Below are positions 1 through 5,120 of a stretch of DNA of 5,198 bases, one piece after another. The position numbers and the translations under genes were made by a program. This DNA comes from JBEBBU01 sp041158225 (GTDB lineage Bacteria; Pseudomonadota; Gammaproteobacteria; Methylococcales; Methylococcaceae). Position 1 is the first letter of the stretch; each line of letters begins with the position of its first letter. The notes beneath the pieces are model-generated. The model was not told the DNA's origin. It did not search any database and saw nothing but the letters and a program-made list of their open reading frames with translations. The stretch covers positions 1-5,198 of the forward strand of contig JBEBBU010000044.1 in the NCBI GenBank assembly GCA_041158225.1, in the 5' to 3' direction.

Positions 1-477
1 CCATTTGACTGCTTTCTCAAGCTGCATGCGGCTTATGGCTCCGCTGAAATCAAATCAGCCCTTGGACTGGTGAGCGCTACCAGTCTGGGACCAGCCGGGC
101 AGGGCGTCATACATGTGCCAGAGAAAAAGTGCTACATTCACCTCTTGACTTTCCGCAAGGATGACAAGGCCTTTTCCCTGACGACCCGTTACCGGGATTA
201 TCTCATCAGTGACCTAAAGCTTCACTGGCAAAGCCAGTCCACCATCACAAGGCAGTCGGTGACAGGGCAGAATTATCTGCATTACAGGGAACGTGGCTAT
301 ACCGTGCTGTTCTTTGCGAGAATTGAGCGTGAGGTTGGTAGAGAAACAGCCCCGTTTATCTATCTTGGACCAGCCGGCAGACTGCTCAGCGCAGAAGGTG
401 ACCGACCGATCAGTATGGTATGGGAGCTCGCATACCCGGTGCCCGCTTTGCTGTCTGAAGAGGCAGCTGTGATATGA
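1..477 (+). CDS. C-terminal part of a DUF3427-domain protein (probable helicase/nuclease C-terminus), 5' partial
   Basis: The reading frame is open from base 1, so only the last 158 residues are present. The visible part matches what I know of the DUF3427 domain: a PFDCFLKLHAAYGSAEIKSA-like start (the usual form is 'L-H-x-x-Y-(S/T)-x-x-E-I-x-x-A-L-G'), HWQSQST at residues 75-81, TGQNYLHYRERG at 88-99, APFIYLGPA at 117-125 and GDRPISMVWEL at 133-143. In the family this domain ends large DEAD/DEAH-box helicases, often with an N-terminal PLD-type nuclease, that occur in defence and mobile regions; it probably helps to bind DNA or a partner. The helicase core itself lies outside the window, so that function is inferred. 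A GTG at position 70 could be taken for a start, but it falls inside the conserved domain and has no ribosome binding site, so it is not the real start. The stop is followed 18 bases later by the next gene, suggesting an operon. Confidence 0.8.
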   Translation, partial: PFDCFLKLHAAYGSAEIKSALGLVSATSLGPAGQGVIHVPEKKCYIHLLTFRKDDKAFSLTTRYRDYLISDLKLHWQSQSTITRQSVTGQNYLHYRERGYTVLFFARIEREVGRETAPFIYLGPAGRLLSAEGDRPISMVWELAYPVPALLSEEAAVI

Positions 478-495
478 CATAAGGAGTAAAAAACC

Positions 496-711
496 ATGAG
501 TGACCAGGCGTTCATCAGTCTGCTGAAAGACATGATCATGCACCATGAAAAACTGCTGGCCATGTATCAGCAGCTCAAGGCCGACAAATGTCGCATGGCG
601 TCTGCTGACAACATGATTTTCCTGAATGAGCGCATTGCCGAGGAAACGCGGGCGCTGGATGGCATCAGGCTGACCCTCAACGATTACCTCTCCAGTAGCA
701 GTATGGAGTGA
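496..711 (+). CDS. small helical protein of unknown function (71 aa)
   Basis: I do not recognise a family. The ATG at 496 is preceded by a strong AAGGAG (481-486) with 9-base spacing, only four bases after the stop of the DUF3427 gene, so the two are very likely co-transcribed and the gene is probably real. The 71-residue product is soluble, with no signal peptide or membrane segment. It looks largely alpha-helical: a Met/His-rich first helix (KDMIMHHEKLLAMYQQLK) and a second charged helix (LNERIAEETRALDGIRLTLN), separated by a loop containing the only Cys, and ending in a Ser-rich tail. This would suit a helical hairpin or coiled-coil dimer. Its role could be that of a small partner or regulator of the upstream helicase, but this is inference from position only. 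The gene ends just before an insertion-sequence fragment, so whatever originally followed it in the operon has been lost. Confidence 0.65.
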   Translation: MSDQAFISLLKDMIMHHEKLLAMYQQLKADKCRMASADNMIFLNERIAEETRALDGIRLTLNDYLSSSSME

Positions 712-762
712 TGCTGTACTGCTGCGACATATAATGTTGTCTTGTGGATGTAATCTCTGCAT

Positions 763-938
763 CAATCCGATAGCAGCGGGATCCAGACAATGACTACCAG
801 TCTACTTGACTGGTACCGGGCATGCTGGGAGATCGAGATGTTTTTCCTGGTGCTCAAGGAGTCTGCCGTATTGAGCAGCTTGTATCTGGACGACAGCGAT
901 TGACTGCAGACGGCGCTAGGCTGATACGGTTGGGACGT
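763..938 (+). pseudogene. decayed IS4-superfamily transposase fragment
   Basis: An ATG-led frame at 790 reads MTTSLLDWYRACWEIEMFFL then VLKE. This is the C-terminal Y-(2)-R-(3)-E-(6)-K signature of IS4-family DDE transposases: Y at 814, E at 835 and K at 856, but with Cys (TGC, 823) in place of the Arg. The homology then shifts frame: C-R-I-E-Q-L is read from 864 to 881, as if one base was lost just after the Glu codon at 859. It returns to the first frame at 886 with L-D-D-S-D, a stop (TGA 901, probably from CGA Arg) and L-Q-T-A-L to 918, as expected for the usual 'C-R-I-E-x-L-Q-L-x-x-x-x-R-L-x-x-A-L' stretch. A last piece, R-L-I-R-L-G-R, is read at 918-938 after an apparent deletion of the intervening hydrophobic segment. 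The N-terminal two-thirds, including both catalytic Asp residues, is absent, as are recognisable terminal repeats. The fragment cannot make an active enzyme. The outer limits are approximate. Confidence 0.75.
900..928 (+). promoter_or_regulatory. possible sigma70-type promoter inside the transposase remnant
   Basis: TTGACT (900-905) is a 5/6 match to the -35 box. With a 17-base spacer it is followed by GATACG (923-928), only a 3/6 match to the -10 box. It points at the GmrSD-type gene, whose start lies about 120 bases downstream. No better candidate was seen between 712 and 1049. From 939 to 1049 I see no coding sequence or structure beyond the ribosome binding site of the next gene. This is a weak call from consensus matching by eye. 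Confidence 0.2.
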
Positions 939-1049
939 GTACTGCGTGTCCGCCTGCAAAGTCGATGGCGTCCGATACGCATCCCAAGCTGTGGCGATTA
1001 CATGACTGGTGCACAACGATATGCTTGATACCAGAGAGTAGGATAATTG

Positions 1050-2771
1050 ATGGCCACCATGAACTTCAACACTACCAATGCAACTTTTCGCCAGTTACTG
1101 GGCAATGGATTGAGTTACCGTGTGCCTCCATTTCAGCGGGATTATGCATGGACCGAAGATGAATGGGATGACCTCTGGCAGGATATGCTTGGGTTATTCG
1201 AAGAGGACGGCGAGTCAGCCCATTATATGGGTTATCTGGTACTGCAATCCTCAGACAGCAAAAACTTCGACATCATTGATGGCCAGCAACGACTGACGAC
1301 CATCAGCGTGATGATACTTGCCTGTCTGGGGCAACTCCAGGATCTGGCGACTGGCAACATGGATGCTGCCAATAATGCCAGGCGCAAAGAGCAGCTGCAA
1401 AACAGCTATATCGGCTATCTTGATCCGGTCAGCCTGGTGCCGAAATCCAAACTGGCATTGAATCGCCACAATAACCGTTTCTACCAGACTTATCTGGTTC
1501 CTCTGGAAAAGATTCCCCAGCGGGGACTGAATGCTTCAGAACATCAACTGCGTAAAGCATTCAACTGGTTTAAGGATAAAATCAGGTCACGTGTCGGTAT
1601 GACCGCTACTAGTGGCAAAGAACTTGCCGCCTTTATTGATGATCTTGTCGACAGGCTGTTTTTTACCGTGATCACGGTGACTGACGAATTGAACGCCTTC
1701 AAGGTATTCGAGACCCTTAATGCGAGGGGGGTAAGGCTTTCTGCGACTGATCTTTTAAAAAATTATCTGTTTTCAGTCATCAGTTCCCAGCATACCCATG
1801 AAACAGAACTGAAAGCCTTAGAGGAGCGCTGGGAACGTATCGTGGGGCTGCTTGGAAGCGAAAGTTTTCCAGAGTTCCTGAGAGTCTTCTGGAACAGCCG
1901 TAACAGGCTGGTACGCAAATCTGATTTATTCAAAACCATTCGAAAGCAGATCGCAAGCCGCGATGTTGCTTTTGAATTACTGCGGGATCTGGATCATGCG
2001 GCGTCAATCTATGCTGCGCTTCGCGATGCCCAGGATCCTTTATGGAACAGTGAGGAAAAAACTGCGCTGGCGCAGTTAATCATGTTCAATGTACGCCAAC
2101 CGTTGGCTATGTTGCTGGCCTGCCATGCCCGATTCCATGATACGGAAAGAGCGCAACTGACTCGTATCATGAAGGCTGTTGCGGTCATTTCCTTCCGTTA
2201 CAACGTCATATGTAACCTGCAGGCGCACGATCAGGAACGCCTCTATAATGATATTGCGTGGAAGGTATTTTCTGGCATCTATGCCCGTCCATCTGAGGTG
2301 CTTGTTGCACTCAGGGCCATATACCCGGATGACTTACACTTCAAGGCTGCTTTTGCCGAAAAGGAACTACGCACCACTAACAGCCGTAACAGGAAAGTAG
2401 TCCGTTATATCCTGTTTGAAATTGAAAGGCAGCGATCCGGGCAGGCGCTGGATGCAGAAAGCGCCCTATACAATCTTGAGCATATCCTTCCTGAGCACCC
2501 TTCAGAGGCATGGTCATACATCGAGGAATCCACGCAGGATCGTCTCATCTACCGGATTGGAAACATGACGCCACTTGAAAGTCGTCGCAATCGGGATCTG
2601 GGTAATGCGACTTATCCGTCCAAGCGACAGGCGTACCAGCAGAGTGTCTTTCAGATAACCAGTGCCATAGCAGAGCATTATGAAACTTGGGATGAGGCGA
2701 AAATAGCATCCAGGCAAACGCAGTTGGCCAATATTGCCGCTGGTATCTGGAAAGTTGAATTCGGAGGATAA
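1050..2771 (+). CDS. GmrSD-type (DUF262 + DUF1524) modification-dependent restriction enzyme, BrxU-like context
   Basis: This 573-residue protein has the two-domain layout of single-chain GmrSD type IV restriction enzymes. The N-terminal DUF262 (GmrS-like, ParB/Srx-fold NTPase) domain shows VPPFQRDYAW at residues 25-34 and the hallmark DGQQRLTT at 77-84, followed by FETLNARGVRLSATDLLKN near 220-240. The C-terminal DUF1524 (GmrD-like, His-Me finger/HNH nuclease) shows EHILPEHP at 477-484 with the likely catalytic His478, then IGNMTPLE with Asn505, Asn514, and the K525-x3-Y529-x2-S532 tail. All key motifs are present and the frame is unbroken, so the enzyme is probably active. Family members cut DNA bearing modified bases such as glucosylated hydroxymethylcytosine, using NTP hydrolysis; SspE of phosphorothioate systems has the same domains, but no ssp or dnd genes are visible here. 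The ATG at 1050 is chosen because AGGA (1040-1043) lies 6 bases upstream; an adjacent TTG (1047) and an ATG at 1059 are less well placed. A pglZ stub follows directly, as with brxU of BREX islands. Confidence 0.88.
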   Translation: MATMNFNTTNATFRQLLGNGLSYRVPPFQRDYAWTEDEWDDLWQDMLGLFEEDGESAHYMGYLVLQSSDSKNFDIIDGQQRLTTISVMILACLGQLQDLATGNMDAANNARRKEQLQNSYIGYLDPVSLVPKSKLALNRHNNRFYQTYLVPLEKIPQRGLNASEHQLRKAFNWFKDKIRSRVGMTATSGKELAAFIDDLVDRLFFTVITVTDELNAFKVFETLNARGVRLSATDLLKNYLFSVISSQHTHETELKALEERWERIVGLLGSESFPEFLRVFWNSRNRLVRKSDLFKTIRKQIASRDVAFELLRDLDHAASIYAALRDAQDPLWNSEEKTALAQLIMFNVRQPLAMLLACHARFHDTERAQLTRIMKAVAVISFRYNVICNLQAHDQERLYNDIAWKVFSGIYARPSEVLVALRAIYPDDLHFKAAFAEKELRTTNSRNRKVVRYILFEIERQRSGQALDAESALYNLEHILPEHPSEAWSYIEESTQDRLIYRIGNMTPLESRRNRDLGNATYPSKRQAYQQSVFQITSAIAEHYETWDEAKIASRQTQLANIAAGIWKVEFGG

Positions 2772-2772
2772 A

Positions 2773-2868
2773 TTGGAAAACCGCATAGCCCAGACCCTGA
2801 CCAAGCTCTTTGAGCGGTACCGCATCGTCTTCTGGTACGACGCCATGCAGGAGAGCACTACGACATGA
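2773..2868 (+). pseudogene. pglZ: 5' stub of pglZ (BREX alkaline-phosphatase-fold protein), truncated after about 25-28 codons
   Basis: A TTG start at 2773, one base after the GmrSD stop, opens a 31-codon frame whose product begins LENRIAQTLTKLFERYRIVF and continues WYDAMQESTTT. The pattern I-x-Q-x-L-x-x-L-F-x-x-(H/Y)-R-I-V-F-W-Y-D is the N-terminus of PglZ, a core BREX protein of roughly 800-900 residues. GGAGGA (2763-2768), inside the last two sense codons of the upstream gene, is a fitting ribosome binding site, so the two genes were translationally coupled. Similarity seems to stop around the MQE codons (2845-2853); STTT and the TGA at 2866 are then unrelated sequence. No trace of the rest of pglZ or of brxL follows. 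A small spurious peptide may still be made. The identification rests on about 25 residues, but the motif and the gene order support each other. Confidence 0.72.
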
Positions 2869-2963
2869 ACGATACTTTAACCTTTGCCAATCGACTGCAG
2901 CAATATCGCCCATGCAAAGCATTCGAAGTGACGTTTATACGACAAGAACCAATGGCATCATGA
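2865..2963 (+). CDS. small ORF of unknown origin overlapping the pglZ stub (32 aa)
   Basis: The ATG at 2865 overlaps the TGA of the pglZ stub as ATGA, a typical translational-coupling arrangement. It reads MNDTLTFANRLQQYRPCKAF and ends 12 residues later. I recognise no family. The overlap may be accidental: the frame begins a few bases after the probable deletion or insertion junction, and the sequence could be the tail of a lost gene or of a mobile element. GGAGAG (2850-2855) upstream is a tolerable ribosome binding site at 9-base spacing. Treat it as a possible peptide, not as an established gene. Confidence 0.2.
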   Translation: MNDTLTFANRLQQYRPCKAFEVTFIRQEPMAS

Positions 2964-2993
2964 AAATCCTGCACACATCTCGATAAATCGATA

Positions 2994-3021
2994 GCGACTC
3001 ATTTTGTCGCGTTCTTAACGC
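2994..3021 (+). repeat. two overlapping, mutually exclusive short hairpins
   Basis: GCGAC (2994-2998) can pair with GTCGC (3006-3010) around a 7-base loop, while GCGTT (3009-3013) can pair with AACGC (3017-3021) around CTT. The two stems share bases 3009-3010, so they compete. The layout resembles a small attenuator or leader switch ahead of the gene at 3094, but each stem has only five pairs, and no U-tract follows. Chance is a fair alternative. The rest of the interval from 2964 to 3034 shows no coding signal. Confidence 0.25.
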
Positions 3022-3034
3022 ATACTGCTTCCAG

Positions 3035-3052
3035 TCAGGTGCATGCACCTGA
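3035..3052. repeat. perfect 18-bp palindrome
   Basis: TCAGGTGCATGCACCTGA is identical to its own reverse complement, a perfect dyad with no central gap. It lies 41 bases upstream of the ATG at 3094. The size and symmetry are right for an operator bound by a dimeric regulator that could control that gene. A continuous palindrome with no loop would form a poor RNA hairpin, which favours a DNA site over a terminator. No matching second copy was seen in the window. Confidence 0.5.
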
Positions 3053-3093
3053 TCGTCTATTGCCTGCCTGCACAGATTGACGAGGTTGAAGTT

Positions 3094-3831
3094 ATGAACG
3101 AAGCATCATTCATTCTGGATACATCTTTGCTCGAACCACTGGAGGGTAGCACCCTGTTTTATCCCTGCAGTGGCAACGATCTCATAACGCCGATAACACT
3201 GTTTTCACCCTACATCAGCAACTTCTGGTTTGTCGATCGAGGCTACTTTACCCCCGGGCATCAGGACACACGTTTTTATGGGCTGGATGCACCAGCGGAT
3301 GAGCAACCGCCACTGCTAGCTGATAATCCGCTGTACCGTTTGCTGGATACCCGCATAAAAGGCAGGGCCAGCCAGCGCCGGAAAGTGGATATTGACCCCT
3401 GCATTCTGACAGAACGCTACGAGCATCTGGCCACTGGGAAAACGATCTGTATTCACAAGCGACGTGGCTATGGCTTTTCCGCTTTCCGCAACGAAGATCT
3501 TGGAGATCTTGGGGTATTTTTCTACCGAGGTGATAGTTCCGGAGAAGGTGGCAGTGGTAACCATTGGCTGAAAGCGGATCATATGGGAGAGATCTTGGCA
3601 AAAATATTGCCTGGTGGATTGCTCGTAAGTGATGGATCCGACGGTGCCTGCTATTACAGTAAAGGCGCTACCTACGGTCCGGTGCTAAGACAATACAGGG
3701 ATAGCAAAAAGAACATTCAGGCGATCATGGATGAAAAGCCGGCATTCAAAGATAAGCTGGGTCATCAGTTCAAATGCGTCGGCTATGCCGGGCATCGCTA
3801 CGGGCCGACCCTGATCTGGCAGGTGACATGA
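3094..3831 (+). CDS. uncharacterised protein with methyltransferase-like motifs (245 aa)
   Basis: I do not recognise a named family. The ATG at 3094 is chosen because GAGG (3082-3085) sits 8 bases upstream; an in-frame ATG at 3043 lies inside the 18-bp palindrome and has no ribosome binding site. The product is soluble, without a signal peptide or membrane segment. Near the N-terminus LFYPCSGNDL (21-30) looks like the first strand and glycine loop of a Rossmann-type SAM-binding fold, and NFWFVD (43-48) like the second strand ending in an acidic residue. Later come a basic KRRGYGFSAFR segment (122-132), VFFYRGDSSGEGGSGNHWL (141-159) and LPGGLLVSDGSDG (172-184), the last resembling the L-x-P-G-G-x-L strand of class I methyltransferases. 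The protein ends in YAGHRYGPTLIWQV. A catalytic N/D-P-P-Y motif of DNA methyltransferases is absent, so neither activity nor substrate can be stated. It sits just beyond the BREX remnant and is intact, so it may be an independent accessory or defence gene. Confidence 0.78.
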   Translation: MNEASFILDTSLLEPLEGSTLFYPCSGNDLITPITLFSPYISNFWFVDRGYFTPGHQDTRFYGLDAPADEQPPLLADNPLYRLLDTRIKGRASQRRKVDIDPCILTERYEHLATGKTICIHKRRGYGFSAFRNEDLGDLGVFFYRGDSSGEGGSGNHWLKADHMGEILAKILPGGLLVSDGSDGACYYSKGATYGPVLRQYRDSKKNIQAIMDEKPAFKDKLGHQFKCVGYAGHRYGPTLIWQVT

Positions 3832-3936
3832 TTTTTTGCTGATCTGCCGTTCTGGGCTGTGACATTGCCATATGCTCGTACCATACTGGTTGGCAGGAGC
3901 AGTCTGTCCGGGCTAATGTGTGGAAAAACGGCCTGA

Positions 3937-3997
3937 TCCGGTTGTCCCCTCAAACATCAGTATCCAATAGGCATACATGATCCATGAGGGGGCCGGA
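3937..3997. terminator. imperfect inverted repeat between convergent genes, possible terminator
   Basis: TCCGG (3937-3941) plus CCCCTCA (3946-3952) can pair with TGAGGGG (3985-3991) plus CCGGA (3993-3997), giving a 12-pair stem interrupted by a TTGT/G internal loop, with a 32-base apical loop. It lies between the stop of the plus-strand gene (3831) and the stop of the minus-strand gene (4006), where a shared terminator is expected. On the minus strand a T5 run (3928-3924) follows 9 bases beyond the stem; on the plus strand only TTT follows. The large loop and distant T run make it a weak intrinsic terminator. Confidence 0.35.
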
Positions 3998-4005
3998 TTT
4001 ATGAC

Positions 4006-4944
4006 TTACATGCAGTGGTTCATGGCTGCATGCCAGGCTTTGGGAGCCACACAGCCATGATTATCTACCAGTCCCGGCATAGACTTGCCGCCCTGTTTTC
4101 TGGAAACCCATGTTTTGAGATCTGCGAAGTATCGATCCAGGGTTGCATCACTTGGCCGGACTTCAGCCGTTTTGCCAGCGCCGTTGCAGGATGCAGGCAG
4201 AGGATTTCTGGTCAGATTACGTTTCACCGTAATGCTTGGAACATAATTGGCCGCCGCAATCAGATTGTTGGGGATACCTGCTGTTGCAGTCTTCCACCAG
4301 ACATAACCAGAACCTCCGGCACAGTAGTCAGCCGCAGGAATATCAACCACAAGTTTGCTATAGCATGAATCTTTCTTGAAGTTCGGCAGTGTAGCCACGA
4401 ACTCAATGTTCTTGTAGTACTCGTTGGTGAGACCCCATTGGCCGTCTCGTATTGCTCCACCAAGACCCTTGTAACTGATGGCAACCACATCCCAAGGGTT
4501 ATCGCCGTGGTTGTAGTAAACGGGAACCTCTTCCTTGGTGGGCTCTATGCTTTTGAACTGCCAGTCTACCGATGGCTTGATACTCATGACACCGTTGGCC
4601 CCCATCCAGGCAGTTTCATCGGTGGGCGCATAGGTATTGAAAGTCCACATGAAGCTGTTCAGTCCTGCAGGGAGCGGTGTTTGCTGGGTGCCGCGGGCAT
4701 CTACCCACTCGGTAACAACCTGATCTTTGCCATTGGGGAATACGATCTTGACGTCTTTGATGTCCTCAGATACGCCACCGTGACCGCAGGTATGGGCCAG
4801 ATTCAATTTCAGGAACTGGCGGCTACCCTCAAGCCATTCGCGACTGCCATCAACCGGATTTTCCACGAAATTGCTGTGCGCATAGACTGTAGTGGACGCG
4901 ATCAGGGCGTAGTTGGCAAGAGCCCAAACAACGTGTTTTTTCAT
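4006..4944 (-). CDS. exported DUF1775/YcnI-like copper-binding protein with a Cys/His-rich C-terminal extension
   Basis: The 312-residue product starts MKKHVVWALANYALIASTTV and has a Sec signal peptide ending V-Y-A before His23, so the mature protein should begin with histidine. A free N-terminal His, followed by Glu28, and the L-K-L-N-L-A-H-T-C-G-H-G-G stretch (45-57) with V-K-I-V-F-P-N-G (65-72) resemble the DUF1775/YcnI group, whose members bind copper through the mature N-terminal histidine. The usual form of the middle motif is a 'L-x-x-x-x-H-G-C' followed by a 'V-P-x-G' strand. There are six Cys (53, 194, 208, 253, 298, 311), all exported, so disulfides or metal sites are likely. The last 60 residues (C253, H296, C298, H305, H310, C311) form an extension I do not know from the family. 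The ATG at 4944 is preceded by GAGGAAG at 8-base spacing; an in-frame ATG at 5043 would bury the signal peptide behind 33 residues. It is transcribed alone, convergent to the defence-region genes. Family assignment is moderate; a periplasmic copper role is inferred. Confidence 0.75.
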   Translation of the reverse strand: MKKHVVWALANYALIASTTVYAHSNFVENPVDGSREWLEGSRQFLKLNLAHTCGHGGVSEDIKDVKIVFPNGKDQVVTEWVDARGTQQTPLPAGLNSFMWTFNTYAPTDETAWMGANGVMSIKPSVDWQFKSIEPTKEEVPVYYNHGDNPWDVVAISYKGLGGAIRDGQWGLTNEYYKNIEFVATLPNFKKDSCYSKLVVDIPAADYCAGGSGYVWWKTATAGIPNNLIAAANYVPSITVKRNLTRNPLPASCNGAGKTAEVRPSDATLDRYFADLKTWVSRKQGGKSMPGLVDNHGCVAPKAWHAAMNHCM

Positions 4945-4980
4945 GATTAGATCTTCCTCATACATTATTATTTTGAAGTA

Positions 4981-5008
4981 TGCGGTGTGCCGGGTATGCC
5001 GCACCGAC
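4981..5008. repeat. imperfect inverted repeat in the leader of the DUF1775-like gene
   Basis: CGGTG (4984-4988) faces CACCG (5003-5007) across a GC-rich 14-base spacer, about 40-65 bases upstream of the start codon at 4944. The dyad is only five base pairs and imperfect beyond that. It could be part of a regulatory site or leader hairpin. No convincing -35/-10 pair was found between 4945 and 5198. Confidence 0.2.
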
Positions 5009-5043
5009 ATAAATTCAATTAATGTGCCATGATTGACAGGCAT

Positions 5044-5057
5044 GCAGTCATGACTGC
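5044..5057. promoter_or_regulatory. perfect 14-bp palindrome upstream of the DUF1775-like gene
   Basis: GCAGTCATGACTGC is identical to its reverse complement and lies about 100 bases upstream of the start of the minus-strand gene. A dimeric regulator could bind here. Continuous 14-bp dyads occur by chance only rarely, but the link to regulation is inference, and I cannot match it to a known regulator's site. Confidence 0.35.
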
Positions 5058-5099
5058 TGGAAGCACGGATGTAGTGTCATCTGATCATGTATCTACAGG

Positions 5100-5120
5100 T
5101 GCCAGACTGCTGTTCTGGCA
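5100..5120. repeat. hairpin with perfect 7-bp stem
   Basis: TGCCAGA (5100-5106) and TCTGGCA (5114-5120) are perfect inverted repeats around the 7-base CTGCTGT. There is no T run on either side, so it is not a classic terminator. It may be an operator or belong to an upstream transcript that runs beyond the window. The remaining sequence to 5198 shows no long reading frame or recognisable element. Confidence 0.35.

Noticed and set aside
214..765. 183-codon minus-strand frame
   Set aside because: It runs antisense to the conserved DUF3427 domain and to the small gene, with composition like that of a shadow frame.
822..1028. 68-codon plus-strand frame that looks like a small gene
   Set aside because: It is an out-of-frame reading through the transposase fossil; its only recognisable parts are the shifted C-R-I-E-Q-L and R-L-I-R-L-G-R pieces, and it has no ribosome binding site.
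2545..2922. 125-codon minus-strand frame crossing the GmrSD/pglZ junction
   Set aside because: It is antisense to the conserved nuclease motifs and the pglZ stub, and has no recognisable domain.
3043..3093. Earlier in-frame ATG adding 17 residues to the unknown protein
   Set aside because: It lies inside the 18-bp palindrome and lacks a ribosome binding site, whereas the ATG at 3094 has GAGG at 8 bases.
4438..4950. 170-codon plus-strand frame
   Set aside because: It is antisense to the exported DUF1775-like gene, which has a clear signal peptide and ribosome binding site; the opposite frame shows no family motif.
4945..5043. N-terminal extension of the exported protein to the ATG on the minus strand at 5043
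   Set aside because: It would place 33 polar residues ahead of a clear signal peptide; the start at 4944 has GAGGAAG at suitable spacing.
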